Assembly (NCBI GenBank): GCA_949358305.1
Contig: OX442318.1
Location: 15,360,517-15,420,516, forward strand
Length of the DNA stretch: 60,000 nucleotides
Reading direction: 5' to 3'
Origin: Strigamia acuminata
Taxonomy: Eukaryota > Arthropoda > Chilopoda > Geophilomorpha > Linotaeniidae
Each line of letters begins with the position of its first letter. Position 1 is the first letter of the stretch. The notes beneath the pieces were generated by a model, which searched no databases, was not told where the DNA came from, and saw nothing but the letters and a program-made list of their open reading frames with translations. Position numbers and translations under genes: made by a program. Shown one piece after another: positions 59,172 to 60,000 of the stretch.

Positions 59172-59237
59172 GCGCAGTGGAAGCGTGCTGGGCCCATAAC
59201 CCAGAGGCCGGTGGATCGAAACCACCCTCTGCTACCA
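59172..59237 (+). pseudogene. Reverse-transcribed tRNA-iMet copy, right arm
   Basis: Positions 10-76 of initiator tRNA-Met with encoded CCA. It has GTGGAAGCG in the D-arm, the usual metazoan sequence, where the left copy has GTGGGAGCG. This is one of the few differences between the arms. Confidence 0.9.
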
Positions 59238-59239
59238 AT

Positions 59240-59812
59240 TGTGGTGGTATGCTGCAAAAACAGCACAGACTAGGCAGTGGAAACGCTTAAAAATAAGCCA
59301 ACACGCACGATATGGCACGCACGAGACGTGCGGCGCGTCGTGTACGCGAATTCGAGCCGGTTCTGGTCGAATTTGCGTGGTGTCTGCACTTATCTACGTG
59401 CAGACACAAGAAACGAATTATTTATAAACAAAATAAACGATTTATTAACCTAAAACTTACGAAAACAGGATTGAAAAGCACAGGAGCACACTTAGCAGTG
59501 TGCGTCGCCATCTTGGAATAAAAGGGAGTGCGCTCTGGTGACAGAAGCGAGCGACTCACAGGTATAAACAGATAGGCGATGCATGATGCCCAGTGTGTTA
59601 AGACACAGTTAATGCAGGCACCATGCATTTCCCTTACAACATAAAGTAAATATACGGAAATAAACTGGTAACAACCAGTTAAGTAGGAAATAAACACCAA
59701 ATCATTTGGGGAAAGGAAATATAACGACCAATGATGTGAAAAAGTTCAGGTAGCGTCATTGTGCATCGAAAAAGCGTTAAATAAACGTCCGAAGTGGTTT
59801 CAAGGACCAACA
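59240..59812 (-). repeat. Copia A LTR, inverted-repeat copy of 23969-24541
   Basis: 573 bp 3' LTR with polypurine tract at 59813-59825. Confidence 0.95.
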
Positions 59813-59858
59813 ATTCCCTCCTTCGATGTGCAATGTCGATATTAACAGTTCGATGAAA

Positions 59859-60000
59859 TTATTTCGAGATGAAGATCCGGGACAACAAATTTCGGAGGCG
59901 TTCGGAACTAAGCCATTTCGTGAAAATATCCGAAACATTTATTTCACCCGGAATTTTGCGGAGTTCGAAGCATCCGGCAATATGCCATTCTCGAAGCCAA
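59859..60000 (-). CDS. pol: Copia A gag-pol C-terminus, cut by window end
   Basis: Last 46 codons and stop of a copia A polyprotein, the mirror of 23781-23922. Whether a complete A1 copy follows cannot be seen. Confidence 0.85.
   Translation of the reverse strand, partial: WLREWHIAGCFELRKIPGEINVSDIFTKWLSSERLRNLLSRIFISK

Larger units (their letters stand above)
54119..60000. repeat. Right arm of a 5.88-kb or longer inverted repeat
   Basis: Every element matches 23781-29662 in reverse with coordinates summing to 83781. Identity stops abruptly at 54119/29662. I saw very few differences; one is at 24602/59179. The arm runs off the window end, so its full length is unknown. Confidence 0.95.

Overview
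The window is a dense block of nested mobile DNA from an arthropod, most likely an insect. The main clues are several Ty1/copia and Ty3/gypsy LTR retrotransposons, a Polinton/Maverick (adintovirus-like) giant DNA transposon, a reverse-transcribed copy of a metazoan-type initiator tRNA-Met, and a short degenerate (CCTAA)n tract resembling the insect telomere motif. I found no convincing host gene. A fixed 200-N gap (37786-37985) joins two contigs, so continuity across it is a scaffolding claim.

Left contig (1-37785). Reading rightward there are these elements: the 3' end of copia family C (1-2802); gypsy F on the minus strand (about 2803-13767), with an Asn-rich 5' ORF, gag, pol, a 1.66-kb LTR with a tRNA-Gln-type primer site, and an SR-rich third ORF broken by copia C; two related copia D copies, D2 inserted in D1 (13768-15360); a gypsy G integrase fragment (15361-16946); the 3' end of copia E (16947-17726); and a complete copia A1 with identical-looking LTRs and an open gag-pol (17727-24541). 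A1 is followed by a DNA copy of its tRNA primer, a scrambled copia A made of inverted and template-switched pieces (24635-29675), a second copia A (A2, from 29676), and an intact copia B inserted in A2 (31852 to the gap). The nesting order reads D1 > D2 > gypsy F > copia C, and D1 > gypsy G > copia E > copia A1.

Right contig (37986-60000). It opens inside the DNA polymerase B gene of a Polinton that runs to at least 50792. Polymerase faces right. A leftward block encodes the packaging ATPase, a DUF8207-like protein, penton, a small ORF, major capsid, a pX-like core protein, protease 1 and a coiled-coil fibre-like protein. A rightward block encodes a zinc-ribbon protein, phospholipase A2, a chromodomain integrase and a second protease. 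Together these are a self-synthesising transposon/virus set: integrase and PolB for mobility and replication, capsid, penton, ATPase and protease for virion assembly, and PLA2 and the fibre candidate probably for entry. Genes overlap by a few bases, and several junctions lie on oligo-A runs where the next ORF is in the -1 frame. Two unknown small ORFs, a 950-bp palindrome and AT-rich DNA follow.

The segment 54119-60000 is a nearly perfect inverted copy of 23781-29662 and continues past the window. Arms of at least 5.88 kb therefore face each other across 24.5 kb that contains the gap and the Polinton. This is either a very recent inverted duplication or two haplotype contigs scaffolded head to head.
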